DNA of 38,122 nt. It comes from Thauera phenolivorans (lineage in GTDB: Bacteria; Pseudomonadota; Gammaproteobacteria; Burkholderiales; Rhodocyclaceae). Shown piece by piece: positions 7,692-18,609 of this stretch (the first letter of the stretch is position 1; every line of letters begins with the position of its first letter). The stretch covers positions 67,135 through 105,256 of the forward strand of contig NZ_MBFM01000005.1 of assembly GCF_001696715.1 (NCBI RefSeq), read 5' to 3'. The notes under the pieces were generated by a model, which made no database searches, was not told where the DNA came from, and saw nothing but the letters and a program-made list of their open reading frames with translations. Both the position numbers and the translations under genes were made by a program.

Positions 7692-8996
7692 ATGACCATC
7701 CCGCCCAGCCCCCGTCTCCGCCCTGCCGTCCTGCTGGCCATCGCGTTGCTCGCCGTGCCGATGCTCGGACTGCCGCCCGCGACCGGCCTGTCCGCGCTCG
7801 CCCTCGCCGACGATGGCGACGGCGGCGCCGCCGGGGGTGGAGGCGGCGGCGGCGCAGGGGGCGACGGCGGCTGGGAACCCGACTACGACGTGGTCGACAG
7901 CGCGCCCGACGGTGCCCCCGAGACCTTCATCGCCAACGAGATCCTCGCCCTCGATCCGTCACCCGCGGCGCTGCGGCGCGCCACCGCCGCCGGCGCCACC
8001 GTGATCGAGCGCATCCGCGCCACCAGCCTGTCGCTGCAGGTGGTGCGCCTGCGCCTGCCGCCCGGGCTGGACGCGAAGACCGCGCGCGAGATCCTGTCCG
8101 AGCGCGACCCGCGCACCTTCGACCTGCACCATCTCTACCGACTCGCCGAGCCCGCGGACGAAGCCGCCTGCGGCGGGGAAGCGTGCGCGCCGCTGCGCCT
8201 CATCGACTGGCCGCAGGACACGCGCGAGTGCGGCCGCGGCCAGTCGATCGGCATCGTCGACACGGCGGTGGAGGCGCGCCATCCCGCGCTTTCCGGGGCC
8301 GAACTGCGCCAGCGCCGCTTTCTCGACGAAGGTGCACAGGCGGCGACCGCGGAGCACGGCACCGCGGTCGCCGCGCTGCTCGTGGGGCGACCCGACAGCG
8401 GCTTTCCCGGTCTGCTGCCGCGCGCGCGCCTGCTGGCGGCCGCGCCCTTCTACGAACTCGCCTCGGGCAGCGTCAGCGCCGACGCCGCCGGCCTGGTGAA
8501 GAGCATCGACTGGCTGGTCTCGCAGGGCGTAAAGGTGATCGGCCTGAGCCTGGCGGGACCGAGCAACCAGGTGCTCGACGCCGCGGTGCAGCGCGCCGCG
8601 GCGAAGGGGGTGGTGATCAGCGCCGCCGCCGGCAACGGCGGGCGCAACGCGCCACCCGCCTATCCGGCGGCGCTCGAGCGTGTGCTCGGCGTCACCGCGA
8701 TCTCGACCGACGGCCGCATCTACTGGCGCGCCAACCAGGGCGACTACGTGGATTACGCCCTGCCCGGGGTCAAGCTCTGGACCGCCGACCTCGGCGGCGG
8801 CGGCAAGGCGCGCAGCGGCACCTCCTTCGCCGTGCCCTTCATGGTCGCCTTCGTGTCGCAGTCGCTCGCCCAGCGCAGCGCCGCACGCGAGGCGATCTTC
8901 CGCGGCGAGGCGGGCGCGGTCGTCGATCTGGGGGCACCGGGGCGCGATCCGGTGTTCGGCTGGGGCCAGCCGCGCTTCGTCGGGCGCTGCCGCTAG
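7692..8996 (+). CDS. secreted S8 (subtilisin-like) serine protease
   Basis: The protein has 434 residues from ATG 7692. A hydrophobic signal peptide ends near ALA|DDG at residues 39-40. It is followed by a glycine-rich linker at about 44-60 and a prodomain-like region to about 165. The catalytic triad is complete: Asp190 (GIVDTAVE), His222 (EHGTAVAALL) and Ser378 (SGTSFAVPF), with the oxyanion Asn315 (AAAGNGG). The peptidase should act in the periplasm or outside the cell. Four cysteines are visible, at 160, 165, 180 and 433, so disulfides are possible. It diverges from an ECF sigma/anti-sigma pair and shares promoter-like sequence with it, suggesting that it is a target of that sigma factor. 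The substrate is unknown. Confidence 0.9.
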   Translation: MTIPPSPRLRPAVLLAIALLAVPMLGLPPATGLSALALADDGDGGAAGGGGGGGAGGDGGWEPDYDVVDSAPDGAPETFIANEILALDPSPAALRRATAAGATVIERIRATSLSLQVVRLRLPPGLDAKTAREILSERDPRTFDLHHLYRLAEPADEAACGGEACAPLRLIDWPQDTRECGRGQSIGIVDTAVEARHPALSGAELRQRRFLDEGAQAATAEHGTAVAALLVGRPDSGFPGLLPRARLLAAAPFYELASGSVSADAAGLVKSIDWLVSQGVKVIGLSLAGPSNQVLDAAVQRAAAKGVVISAAAGNGGRNAPPAYPAALERVLGVTAISTDGRIYWRANQGDYVDYALPGVKLWTADLGGGGKARSGTSFAVPFMVAFVSQSLAQRSAAREAIFRGEAGAVVDLGAPGRDPVFGWGQPRFVGRCR

Positions 8997-9048
8997 GACA
9001 GCAGCGCCCGGCTCCGGATCCGCCGGCCGCACGCCACCGCGACCGGGC

Positions 9049-9783
9049 TCACTCGGTGGCGAGCCGCTCGAGTACGCGCGCGATCCGGGTTTCGCTCGCC
9101 AGCTCACCCGGCAACGCGGCCGACAGCACCAGCTCGCGCGAGCTGCCGCCGTCGAACCAGGTGCGGCGCACGTAGTGGCCGAGCGCGGGCGAGTAATCCC
9201 AGCTCAGGGTCTGCACCGGCAGGAAGAAGCCGGCGCGATAGGCGCTGCAGCGCACGTGGAAGGTCTCGAAATCGCCCGCGGCGACGTAGGCCATGCGCGC
9301 ATCGACCACCTCGCAATCCCAGCGGAAGTCCACGCTACGGGTGTTGCCGGTGGCGGGCCAGAAGGTCCGGCGCGTCTCCTCGAAGCTGAGCTTCTTGCCC
9401 ACCTCGAGCGGCCACAGCCCCTCGGGCCGGCCGCTGATCGTGCTCGAGACCCGCTGCCCGGCGTGCTCGTAGGCGAGGTGGGGCACGAAGAAGTCGCGCG
9501 TCGCGCGATAGCGCTCGCCGTCCTCGGTGGTCCACTCGATGCCGTCGCGGCCGACCGCCGCCACCCGGCGCACGGTCTTGCGGCCGAACACGAAGGTGTC
9601 GCCCCTGCGGTAGGCGGGACGCAGCGCCGGCGCCAGGCTGGCCGGCACCGGGCGGGTGTCGAACGTGCTGCGGACGTCCTCGAACATCGCGCCAGCGTCG
9701 AAGCCGACCGCGGGCAGCCTGGCGCAGGCGCCGAGCAGGGCTGCGGCGGCACAGGGAATGGCGGCCAGCCGGAACAGGTTCAT
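9049..9783 (-). CDS. uncharacterised lipoprotein
   Basis: The protein has 244 residues. The N-terminus is a lipoprotein signal with lipobox LLGAC (Cys20), so the mature protein should be anchored in a membrane facing the periplasm. I do not recognise the mature part; it is predicted beta-rich, with many Trp/Tyr/Arg (RRTFWPATG, DFRWDCEVVDARMAYVAAG, WDYSPALGHYVRRTWFDGG). That last pattern resembles DUF-type lipoproteins in which a substrate is tracked through repeated short strands. GAGGAG lies ahead of the ATG at 9783. The gene is 31 bases downstream of another lipoprotein gene on the same strand, and the two are probably cotranscribed and may work together. It converges with the S8 protease gene, with 52 bases between stops. 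Confidence 0.75.
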   Translation of the reverse strand: MNLFRLAAIPCAAAALLGACARLPAVGFDAGAMFEDVRSTFDTRPVPASLAPALRPAYRRGDTFVFGRKTVRRVAAVGRDGIEWTTEDGERYRATRDFFVPHLAYEHAGQRVSSTISGRPEGLWPLEVGKKLSFEETRRTFWPATGNTRSVDFRWDCEVVDARMAYVAAGDFETFHVRCSAYRAGFFLPVQTLSWDYSPALGHYVRRTWFDGGSSRELVLSAALPGELASETRIARVLERLATE

Positions 9784-9814
9784 CGGGCGCGGCTCCTCGA
9801 CGGGATGGAAGGAA

Positions 9815-10567
9815 TCAGGAGCCCGCCGGGTCGCCGCCGGGCTCGATGCACGGACGGTAGTCTACGTCGAATGCGCGCGCGATATGCACCATCACCGCCG
9901 CCTCGGCGATGCGGCGCTGGGCGAACTGCGGGCCTTCCTTCGCCGAGCGCGAAAAGTCGAGCTCGAACTCGCGATCGCCATCCTCCACCTGCAGGTTGAA
10001 GCCGGCGTTGCGCGAGGACACCGCGACGCTGATCGCCGACGCATGCACCACCCGGCCCTGGCGGCTGGAGACGAAGTCGCCGGCGATCACGTCGAAGCTT
10101 TCGCGCCCGCCGATGTTGATGCCGAAATCCGACAGCAGGGCGTCGAACATCGCGCCGGTACGCCCGACCTCCTGGTCGTCCTGGGTCCACGCCCCGGTCA
10201 GCACCAGGTGATTGGGGTTACCGCGGTCGGCCTTGGTCGTGCTCGCGGTCACCGCCTGCACGCGCCGGCTGCCGATCTTGTTGATCGCGGTGTGCAGCCA
10301 CCACTTCCCGCCGCTGCTCAGCCGGCGCCCGTCATAGCGCTCGGGCACGGTGAGGTCGTCGATATGGTCGACATAGACCATGATCGGCGCCTTGCGCGTG
10401 CGGTCGATGCGCTTGCCGAGGCAGCTCAGGCCGAGCGAATAGTCGGTGTCGACGTCGGTGATCGCGCGCCGGTCGAGGCCGGGGCGGTCGTTGGTGAGGG
10501 TGGTTGCGCAGCCGCTCAGCGTCAGGACGCCGATCGCGGCGGTGGCGAGCATCAGCTTGTGGTTCAT
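9815..10567 (-). CDS. lipoprotein, possibly CsgG/HfaB-like
   Basis: The protein has 250 residues from ATG 10567, preceded by GAGAGAAAG. The signal ends in lipobox LSGCA (Cys20), so it is lipid-anchored. The order of features loosely recalls the CsgG/HfaB superfamily of outer-membrane secretion lipoproteins: a short strand VYVDHIDDLT after the N-terminus, a helix-containing GGKWWLHTAINKIGSRRVQAV, a strand HLVLTGAWTQDD, then FDVIAGDFVSSRQGRVVHASAISVAVSSR and a C-terminal helix. Identity to that family is not evident to me by eye, so this is a hypothesis. It is the first gene of a two-gene lipoprotein unit and diverges from the TAXI transporter gene, with 193 bases between starts. No curli-like subunit gene is nearby. 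Confidence 0.7.
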   Translation of the reverse strand: MNHKLMLATAAIGVLTLSGCATTLTNDRPGLDRRAITDVDTDYSLGLSCLGKRIDRTRKAPIMVYVDHIDDLTVPERYDGRRLSSGGKWWLHTAINKIGSRRVQAVTASTTKADRGNPNHLVLTGAWTQDDQEVGRTGAMFDALLSDFGINIGGRESFDVIAGDFVSSRQGRVVHASAISVAVSSRNAGFNLQVEDGDREFELDFSRSAKEGPQFAQRRIAEAAVMVHIARAFDVDYRPCIEPGGDPAGS

Positions 10568-10760
10568 GGCTTTCTCTCTCGTTCGGTTCGGCGCCCCGCG
10601 CGGAAGTGAATCGGGGCCGCTCGAACCGACAACGCGCACGATCGCGATTTATTCCCGACACCGTGCACGGCGCCACCGGGCGCCCGCCGCGGAGGCTGCC
10701 GGCGCGAGCGAACTGTGAGACCCTATCGCTTGCAAACGACAACGAAAGGAAGGCGATCCG

Positions 10761-11717
10761 ATGAAGACTCCCCGCATCCTGCTGCTGGCCGCCGCGCTCG
10801 CGTTCGGCCTGTCGAGCGCCACCGCCGGCGCGGAGACCCGCGTCACCTACAAGGCCGCCAAGGCCGGCACGTCCTACTACCAGATGGCGGTGCAGATCGC
10901 CGAGGCGGTGAAGGCCGGCACCGGCGGCGACATCATCGTCACCGTGGAGGAGAGCCAGGGCTCGGTGCAGAACGTGATGGAAGCGGCCGGCCGCGGCGCC
11001 AACTACATCTTCACCTCGCCGCCCGAGCTGGTGGCCAAGGCGGTACGGGGCGAGAAGCCCTTCGAGCCGAAGGAAGCCGCCTTCGACAAGATCCGCGGCC
11101 TGTTCCCGATCCCTTCGCTGACCATGCACTACGTGGTGCGCGAGGACGCGGGCGTGAAGACCTTCGCCGACCTCGCCGGCAAGAGCTTCGTCACCGGCAA
11201 GGGCTCCTTCGGCGCCACCGAGGCGGTCAAGCACCTGAAGCTGTTCGGCCTCGAGGGCAGGGTCAAGGTCATCGACATCGAGCTCTCCGGCGCCGGCGCG
11301 GCGATGAAGAACCGCCAGGTCGACGGCTTCGCCACCTCGAGCTCGTGGCCCGCGCCGAACGTCATCGAGGCCGCCGCCGGCACGCCGATCCGGCTGCTGT
11401 CGATGAGCGAGGAACAGCTCGGGCAGACCGGCAGCACCCGCATCACCATCCCCGCCGGCACCTATCCCGGCGTGGATTACGACGTCGCCACCACCTCGCT
11501 GCCGGTGATCGCCTACGCGCTCGCCGACATGGATGAGGCCACCGCCTACCAGCTCACGCGCAGCTACTGGGCGGGCCGCGACGGCATGGGCAAGGCCAAC
11601 GGCTGGTGGGCCGGCGTCACCCCCGCGCTGCTCGACAACGTCCCGGTGAAGCTGCATCCGGGCGCGCTTAAGTATTACGCCGAAGCCGGCATCCCGGTCC
11701 CCGAACGCTTGAAATAA
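10761..11717 (+). CDS. TAXI family TRAP transporter solute-binding protein
   Basis: This 318-residue periplasmic binding protein has a clear Sec signal peptide (MKTPRILLLAAALAFGLSSA, then TAGAETR). The start is supported by AAAGGAAGG at 10745-10753. The TAXI pattern is visible: VTYKAAKAGTSYYQMAVQIAEAV near the start (the glycine/Tyr ligand loop) and TVEESQGSVQNVMEAAGRGANYIFTSPPELVAKAV. DLAGKSFVTGKGSFGATEAVKH follows, then GAAMKNRQVDGFATSSSWPAPNVIEAA in the second lobe. It binds a small solute, often a dicarboxylate, amino acid or aromatic acid, and delivers it to the permease encoded 75 bases downstream. The ligand cannot be deduced from sequence. Confidence 0.92.
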   Translation: MKTPRILLLAAALAFGLSSATAGAETRVTYKAAKAGTSYYQMAVQIAEAVKAGTGGDIIVTVEESQGSVQNVMEAAGRGANYIFTSPPELVAKAVRGEKPFEPKEAAFDKIRGLFPIPSLTMHYVVREDAGVKTFADLAGKSFVTGKGSFGATEAVKHLKLFGLEGRVKVIDIELSGAGAAMKNRQVDGFATSSSWPAPNVIEAAAGTPIRLLSMSEEQLGQTGSTRITIPAGTYPGVDYDVATTSLPVIAYALADMDEATAYQLTRSYWAGRDGMGKANGWWAGVTPALLDNVPVKLHPGALKYYAEAGIPVPERLK

Positions 11718-11745
11718 GCCGCGCATCACGCGACACACCGCAACC

Positions 11746-11779
11746 GGGCGCGCGACGGACGCATCGTCCCGCGCCCTTT
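11746..11779 (+). terminator. stem-loop between binding protein and permease genes (possible attenuator)
   Basis: GGGCGCG (11746-11752) pairs with CGCGCCC (11770-11776), with an inner GACG/CGTC pair and one mismatch between, and only TTT follows. The position suggests partial termination that gives more binding protein than permease, a common ratio in such transporters; this is inference. Confidence 0.45.
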
Positions 11780-11792
11780 CCGGCTTTTCACC

Positions 11793-13601
11793 ATGCAAGA
11801 CACCCCCCTGACGCCGCGTCCCGGCCCGGCCCACCCGGCGCTGCACGCGCTGATGCTGGCGCTCGCCTTCGCCTCGGTCGCCTACCACCTGTGGCTGGTC
11901 ACCGCCGGCCTGATTCCGAACCTGACCAGCCGGCCGCTGCACATCATCAGCGTGCTGCCCTTCGTCTTCCTGTTCGCCGCCCGCCCCGCGCACGGCTGGC
12001 GGCGCGGGCTCGACCTCGTCCTGCTGTTCGCCGGACTGGCGGCCTGCGGCTACATCCTGTTCAACCAGGAGATGCTCGACGCCCAGTACGGCCGCCTGCG
12101 CGGCCCGCTGCAGCATGCCGTGGCCTGGCTGCTGATCCTGCTCGCGCTCGAGATGGCGCGCCGCCAGGTCAAGCTGGCGATGCCGACCGCCGCCGCGCTG
12201 ACCCTGCTCTATGGCCTGTTCGGCCAGCACCTGCCGGGCGAGCTCGGCCACGGCGGCATCCCGCTGGCGAGCTTCCTCGGCACGCTGACGATCACCGAGG
12301 GCGGGCTGTGGGGCTCGCTCACCGGGGTGTCGGCCGAGATCGTCGCGGTGTTCGTGATCCTCGGCGCGGTGATCGGCGCCGGCGAGGGCGGCAAGGGCTT
12401 CATGGCGGCCTCGGTCGCGCTCGCCGGGCGGCTGCGCGCCGGCGCCGCCAAGGTATCGGTGCTGTCCTCGGCGCTGTTCGGCTCGATCTCGGGCTCGGCC
12501 TCCGCCAACGTCGCCTCCACCGGCGCGATCACCCTGCCGACGATGAAGCGGCTCGGCTATCCGCCCGCCTTCGCCGGCGCGGTCGAGGCGGTCGCCTCCT
12601 CGGGCGGGCAGATCATGCCGCCGGTGATGGGGGCGGGCGCCTTCATCATGGTCGAGCTGCTGCGCACCACCTACGGCACCATCCTGATGGCCGCGCTGCT
12701 GCCGGCGGTGCTCTACTTCTGGGGGGTGTGGGCGGGCTGCGACCTGTACGGCAGGCGCTACGGCCTCGAGCCGATGAAGGCGGAGGAGATTCCGCCCTTT
12801 GCCCGCGTCGTGCGCCTCGTGCTGTTCTTCCTCGTCCCCTTCGCGACCCTGCTCGGCCTGCTCTTCCTGTCCGGCACCACCCCGCAGTACGCCGGCGGCG
12901 TCGCTACCGGCGCCGCCGCGCTGCTGCTGCTGTTCGACGAGCGCCTGCGCCCCTCGCTCGCCCGCTGGCGCCACCGCCTGGCGAACGCGGCGATCGACTC
13001 GGCGCGCCAGATCGCCACCATCGCCTCGATCATCCTGTGCGCCGGGCTGATCATCGGCGTGCTCAACATGACCGGCCTCGGGGTCAAGATCACCTCGCTG
13101 ATCATCGGCCTGTCGGGCGGCAACCTGTGGGGCGCGCTGCTGCTGACCGGCCTCGCCTGCCTGATCCTCGGCATGGAGGTGCCGACCACCGCCGCCTACG
13201 TGATCTGCGTCGCGGTCGCCGGCCCGGCGCTGATCGAGCTCGGCGTCGATCCGCTGCAGGCCCACCTCTTCATCTTCTGGTTCGCCCTGCTGTCGACGAT
13301 CACCCCGCCGGTGTGCGGCGCGGTGTTCATCGCCGCCGGCATGGTCGACGCGCCCTGGTTGCGGGTGGCCTGGCACGCGATCACGCTCGGCATCGGGCTC
13401 TACCTGATCCCGCTCGCATTCATGGCCAATCCGGCCCTGATCGCGCTCGAGTCGGCGCCGCTGCTGGCGCTGCTCGCCGGTGCCAAGATCGGCCTCGGGA
13501 TCTGGCTCGTCAGCCGGGCGCTGATCCTCCCCGCGCCGCTCGCGCGCCGCGCGCTGCACCTGGCGGGCGGCCTGGCGGTGATCTTCGTCGGCGGCTTCTG
13601 A
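11793..13601 (+). CDS. TRAP transporter permease, fused 4TM/12TM (DctQM-like)
   Basis: The 602-residue inner-membrane protein joins the small (Q) and large (M) TRAP subunits, as is usual for TAXI systems. The first ~150 residues hold about four hydrophobic helices. The large part has the conserved segments SLTGVSAEIVAVFVILGAVI, SISGSASANVASTGAITLP and VASSGGQIMPPVMGAGAF, and a C-terminal NLWGALLLTGLACLILGMEV, then PTTAAYVICVAVAGPAL. It uses an ion gradient, usually sodium, to import the solute captured by the upstream protein. No Shine-Dalgarno sequence is obvious ahead of the ATG at 11793, which may reduce its expression. Its stop lies only 13 bases from the stop of the convergent glpD gene. 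Confidence 0.93.
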   Translation: MQDTPLTPRPGPAHPALHALMLALAFASVAYHLWLVTAGLIPNLTSRPLHIISVLPFVFLFAARPAHGWRRGLDLVLLFAGLAACGYILFNQEMLDAQYGRLRGPLQHAVAWLLILLALEMARRQVKLAMPTAAALTLLYGLFGQHLPGELGHGGIPLASFLGTLTITEGGLWGSLTGVSAEIVAVFVILGAVIGAGEGGKGFMAASVALAGRLRAGAAKVSVLSSALFGSISGSASANVASTGAITLPTMKRLGYPPAFAGAVEAVASSGGQIMPPVMGAGAFIMVELLRTTYGTILMAALLPAVLYFWGVWAGCDLYGRRYGLEPMKAEEIPPFARVVRLVLFFLVPFATLLGLLFLSGTTPQYAGGVATGAAALLLLFDERLRPSLARWRHRLANAAIDSARQIATIASIILCAGLIIGVLNMTGLGVKITSLIIGLSGGNLWGALLLTGLACLILGMEVPTTAAYVICVAVAGPALIELGVDPLQAHLFIFWFALLSTITPPVCGAVFIAAGMVDAPWLRVAWHAITLGIGLYLIPLAFMANPALIALESAPLLALLAGAKIGLGIWLVSRALILPAPLARRALHLAGGLAVIFVGGF

Positions 13602-13614
13602 AGGCGCGCGGCGC

Positions 13615-15176
13615 TCAGCCGCCTGCCGGCGCGCGGTAGCCGGCGGCGAGGCGCGCGAAGCCGGCAAGCTGGGCGTCGATCCAGTCCTGGCCGCGGCCGA
13701 GTTCCTGAGCCATCAGCGTCGCCACCGCCGGCGCCACCGCGAGGGCGAGCGCGGCGTCGAGGAAGAGCGCACGGTGGCGACGGGCGAGCACGTCCTCGAC
13801 CGTGTGCGCGAACTCGGCGCGCACCGCGTGGCGCACTTCCGCTTCGGTGAGGCTCAGGCCCGCGAGCAGCAGCCGGCGGGCGCCAGGCAGACGATCGACC
13901 TGCGCCCGTTCGCTGCCGTAGCGGTCGTCCGCTGCCGGCGCGCCCGGCGCCGGCGCGCCGTGCAGGCGCAGGGTGGCGGTGGGCGAGGCGCGCCACGGCA
14001 GGCCGGCGCGCGCGGCGGCGACATCGACGGCCTCTTCCGCCATGCGCCGATAGGTCGTCCACTTGCCGCCGAGTACGCTGACCAGACCCTCGGCCGAGAC
14101 CTCGACCCGGTGCTCGCGTGACAGGCGTCCGGTGTGTGCGGCGCCGTCGAGCAGCGGCCGCAGGCCGGCGAACACGCTGCGCACGTCGGCTGCGCCGGGG
14201 GCAGGCCGCAGATACGCTGCCGCGGTGGCGAGGATGAACTCGATCTCGCCGGCGAGCGCTTGCGGCTCGAGCGGCTGGTCGGCGCGCTCGGTGTCGGTGG
14301 TGCCGAGCAGGACCCGGCCCTGCCAGGGGATCACGAACAGCAGCCGGCCGTCCGCGGTGCGCGGGATCAGCAGCGCGTCGTCGCCAGGCAGGAAGTCGCG
14401 CCCGACCACCAGATGGACGCCCTGGCTGGTGCGCAGCAGGGGCGCGGCCGTGGGCTCGGCGAGGCGGCGGACCGCGTCGGCCCACACCCCGGCGGCATTG
14501 ATGACGATGCGCGCGGCGACGCGGAAGCGCCCGCCGCCGAGCGTGTCGCGCAGTTCCACCCCGCATACGCGGCCGCCGTCGACGACCAGGCCGGTGGCGG
14601 CGCAGTAGTTCAGCACGGTGCCGCCGAGCGTGTGCGTGGTGAGGGCAAGCGCGAGCGCGAGGCGCGCGTCGTCGAACTGCGCGTCGCAGTAGGCGATGCC
14701 GCCGCGCAGGCGGTCGGGATTGAGGGTCGGCAGCGCTGCCAGCGTGTGCGCGCGGTCGAGCCGGCGGCTGTGGCCGATCGCCGCCGCGCCGGCGAGGCGC
14801 TCGTAGGCGCGCAGGCCGACTCCGTACAGCGCCAGCTCGTGCCAGCGGTAGGCCGGCACCACGAAGCGCAGCGCATGCACCAGATGAGGCGCGTTGGCGA
14901 GCAGGCGGGCGCGCTCGGCGAGCGCCTCGCGCACGAGGGCGAGATTGCCCTGCGCGAGGTAGCGCACGCCGCCGTGGATCAGCTTGGTGGCGCGCGAGCT
15001 CGTGCCCTTGGCGAAGTCGTGGGCGTCGACCACCAGCACCCGGTAGCCGCGCGCGGCCGCGTCCACCGCGCAGCCGAGGCCGGTGGCGCCGCCGCCGATC
15101 ACGACCATGTCCCATGGCTTCGACTCGCGCAGGCGCGCGAGCAGGACGGGACGCGCGCGAGCCCCCGGCGCGCGCC

Positions 15177-15180
<4 letters not shown>
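13615..15180 (-). CDS. glpD: aerobic glycerol-3-phosphate dehydrogenase
   Basis: This FAD enzyme of the inner membrane surface oxidises glycerol-3-phosphate to dihydroxyacetone phosphate and passes electrons to quinone. I place the start at the TTG at 15180, overlapping the glpK stop by four bases (TTGA), which gives 521 residues, a normal length. A shorter start at the ATG of DMVVIGGG would cut into the FAD fold. The dinucleotide-binding motif [20 protein letters not shown] is followed by [20 protein letters not shown], both diagnostic. The body contains [20 protein letters not shown] and [20 protein letters not shown], and the C-terminal domain ends with a helical region. It forms an operon with glpK upstream; no glpF or GlpR-type regulator is within the window. 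Confidence 0.92.
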
Positions 15181-16682
<1,502 letters not shown>

Positions 16683-16789
16683 GCGCACTCCGTGAGCGGT
16701 ACCGATGACGACGATCAGACCACGTTTCGCCACCGGCGGCGAGCCGCGGCGCAGCGTCGTGCATGCGGCCGGGCGAAAACGCCGGCGGA

Positions 16790-18436
16790 TCAGGGATGGC
16801 GCCAGTAGGCGTGCGACTGGAAGCGGGCGTCCCGCCACCACGCACTGCGGCTCACCTCATGACGGAAGTTGCGGGTGCCGGCCTGCGATTCGAGCGGGCG
16901 CAGCACCTCGCCGACGGCGTCGCGGTGGGCGAGCCGATCCTCGTCCTCCGGCACCACCGCGACGATGTGGCCGGAGCGGTTGAGGTCCTTGCGCCTGGCG
17001 ACGACGAGGCAGACCTCGCCGGCGTTGGCCGCCGCCTGCAGGCTGCTGAGGTCGAATTCGCGATGCCAGCCGAAGCGCGTGCCATGCTCCTCGAGCCAGT
17101 CGTGGAGCGCGTTCGCGTTGAGTTCGCGCACGGTGTCGCCGTATGCGACCGCCACCGATTCGCCGAGCGCGATGCGCTGCAACGCGCGGTCGGTCCACCA
17201 CACCCGCGGCAGATAGGCGCCGGCGAGGTAGCAGTAGTCGCAGGCGTAGATGTTGCAGTAGGTGCTGCCGCCCTTGGGCCGGTAGCGAAGATGGGCGGGC
17301 GCCGCGACGTCGAGATAATCGACGATCTCGCGCAGCATCGCCGCTCGTCCCGCCGCGCTCGCCGCGCGCCGCCGTGGCCGGTCCGGCTCACCCAGCGGAT
17401 AGGCCCGGCCACCGTCGCGCGCGCGAATGACGTCGGCGCGGTTCTCCTCCATGTGGACCGCCGGAATCGCCGGCAGGGCGGGGGCGGGTGCCGCCTCCGG
17501 CGTCGCCGCGCGCGCGCGCGCGGGCAGCTCGGCGAGGTAGCGTTGGGCGACATGGCCCTCGCGCAGCACCCGGTTGACCACAACCCTGACCTTCACCCAG
17601 CCGGCGCTGTCCGCCTCGCCGCACAGTTCGACCTCGCTGCCCTGATTGAGGGTGGCGATCCACGTCGCCGGCGAGACCTGGGGCGCGGAGCGCAGGTTGA
17701 GCTGGGCGGGCACCACGCGATGGGTGGGCGTCAGCGCCGGACCCGCGCCGGGCGCCACCGGCAGCAGTTCGCGCAGCGCGCGGCGCGCCTTCTCGAGCAG
17801 TTCGCGGCGCGCGGCGAAACCGTTCAGTCCGCCGTTGATCGCGCGCGTGATGCCATGCAGGTCGTCGATATCGGCGAGCGCGTTGAGGCCACGGCGATTC
17901 CAGAAGAATACGGCCGAGCGCGCACAATGCCGGCCGGCGACCGCGTCCGGGTCGGCGAGCACGTCCTCGCCCACCCAGCGCCCGAACTCACGGTAGTTGT
18001 CGCGGCCGGTGAGCTGGATCAGGCCGCGGCCGCGGTAGCGCCAGCCGTCGCCGCTCGCCGGGTCTCGATTGCCCATGCGGCTCGCGTAACAGGCGTTGGC
18101 GATCGCCTCCGGCTTGCGCTGCAGTTGCAGCGCGGCGGCATTCGGCTTGATCCGGCTGCGTCCGCCGACCATGACCCGCAGGTAGGCGCCGCTGGCGTCG
18201 CGGGCGCCGAAGCGCGCCGGCCAGGTGTTGGCGAGCCCGTCGGCGCTGTAGTTCAGGTTCTCCTCCACGTGTTTGAGGTGACCCGACTCGTGCACCACCT
18301 GGGCGAGGAAATGGGCGATCCGCAAGGGAGTGTCGATCCCGTGCTGCGCCATCGCGGCATTGAGCGCCTCGAGGTGGCGGTCGGCGTTCGCCCGGGACAC
18401 CCCGAGGCGGGTGAGCACTTCGCTCGTGATCGGCAT
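16790..18436 (-). CDS. bifunctional peptidoglycan hydrolase: GH19 + SH3 + cysteine-hydrolase-like domain
   Basis: The protein has 548 residues from ATG 18436, which follows GGGGAGAA. Residues about 1-225 form a GH19 (chitinase-like lysozyme) domain: [20 protein letters not shown] has the catalytic-type Glu50 and a second acid near Glu58/59, and [19 protein letters not shown] is the family hallmark. Residues about 240-300 are SH3-like ([34 protein letters not shown]). Residues about 385-548 have the look of a papain-type peptidase or amidase: [19 protein letters not shown] (candidate Cys394) and [12 protein letters not shown] (candidate His490), ending in QAGTRNF. There is no signal peptide or membrane segment. 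No phage genes surround it, so it could be a type VI secretion effector, a domesticated lysin, or a cell-wall recycling or predation enzyme. Confidence 0.85.
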   Translation of the reverse strand: MPITSEVLTRLGVSRANADRHLEALNAAMAQHGIDTPLRIAHFLAQVVHESGHLKHVEENLNYSADGLANTWPARFGARDASGAYLRVMVGGRSRIKPNAAALQLQRKPEAIANACYASRMGNRDPASGDGWRYRGRGLIQLTGRDNYREFGRWVGEDVLADPDAVAGRHCARSAVFFWNRRGLNALADIDDLHGITRAINGGLNGFAARRELLEKARRALRELLPVAPGAGPALTPTHRVVPAQLNLRSAPQVSPATWIATLNQGSEVELCGEADSAGWVKVRVVVNRVLREGHVAQRYLAELPARARAATPEAAPAPALPAIPAVHMEENRADVIRARDGGRAYPLGEPDRPRRRAASAAGRAAMLREIVDYLDVAAPAHLRYRPKGGSTYCNIYACDYCYLAGAYLPRVWWTDRALQRIALGESVAVAYGDTVRELNANALHDWLEEHGTRFGWHREFDLSSLQAAANAGEVCLVVARRKDLNRSGHIVAVVPEDEDRLAHRDAVGEVLRPLESQAGTRNFRHEVSRSAWWRDARFQSHAYWRHP

Positions 18437-18609
18437 CTTGTTCTCCCCTGCGGGCGGATCGGCCGCCACCGCTCCGCGACCCGCGCGCGGACCATGCGAT
18501 TTCAATCAAGACCAGGGCGCGCCGATTTGCAAGCCGTCGCCGCGCCCGCCGTCCCACCGACGGCGGCATAATGAGCTTCCACGCGGCAGGGAGCGAAGGG
18601 AGGCGGCGC

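Noticed and set aside
10332-13667. Reverse open frame of 1,111 codons antisense to the TAXI/TRAP genes
   Set aside because: Its translation is low-complexity Arg/Gly/Gln/Asp-rich sequence without domains, a typical shadow of GC-rich codon structure; the forward frame has clear transporter motifs.
16790-18436. Prophage remnant suggested by the endolysin-like gene
   Set aside because: No holin, tail, terminase, integrase or attachment site is seen, and both flanks are ordinary chromosomal genes (glpK, exported proteins, fumC).
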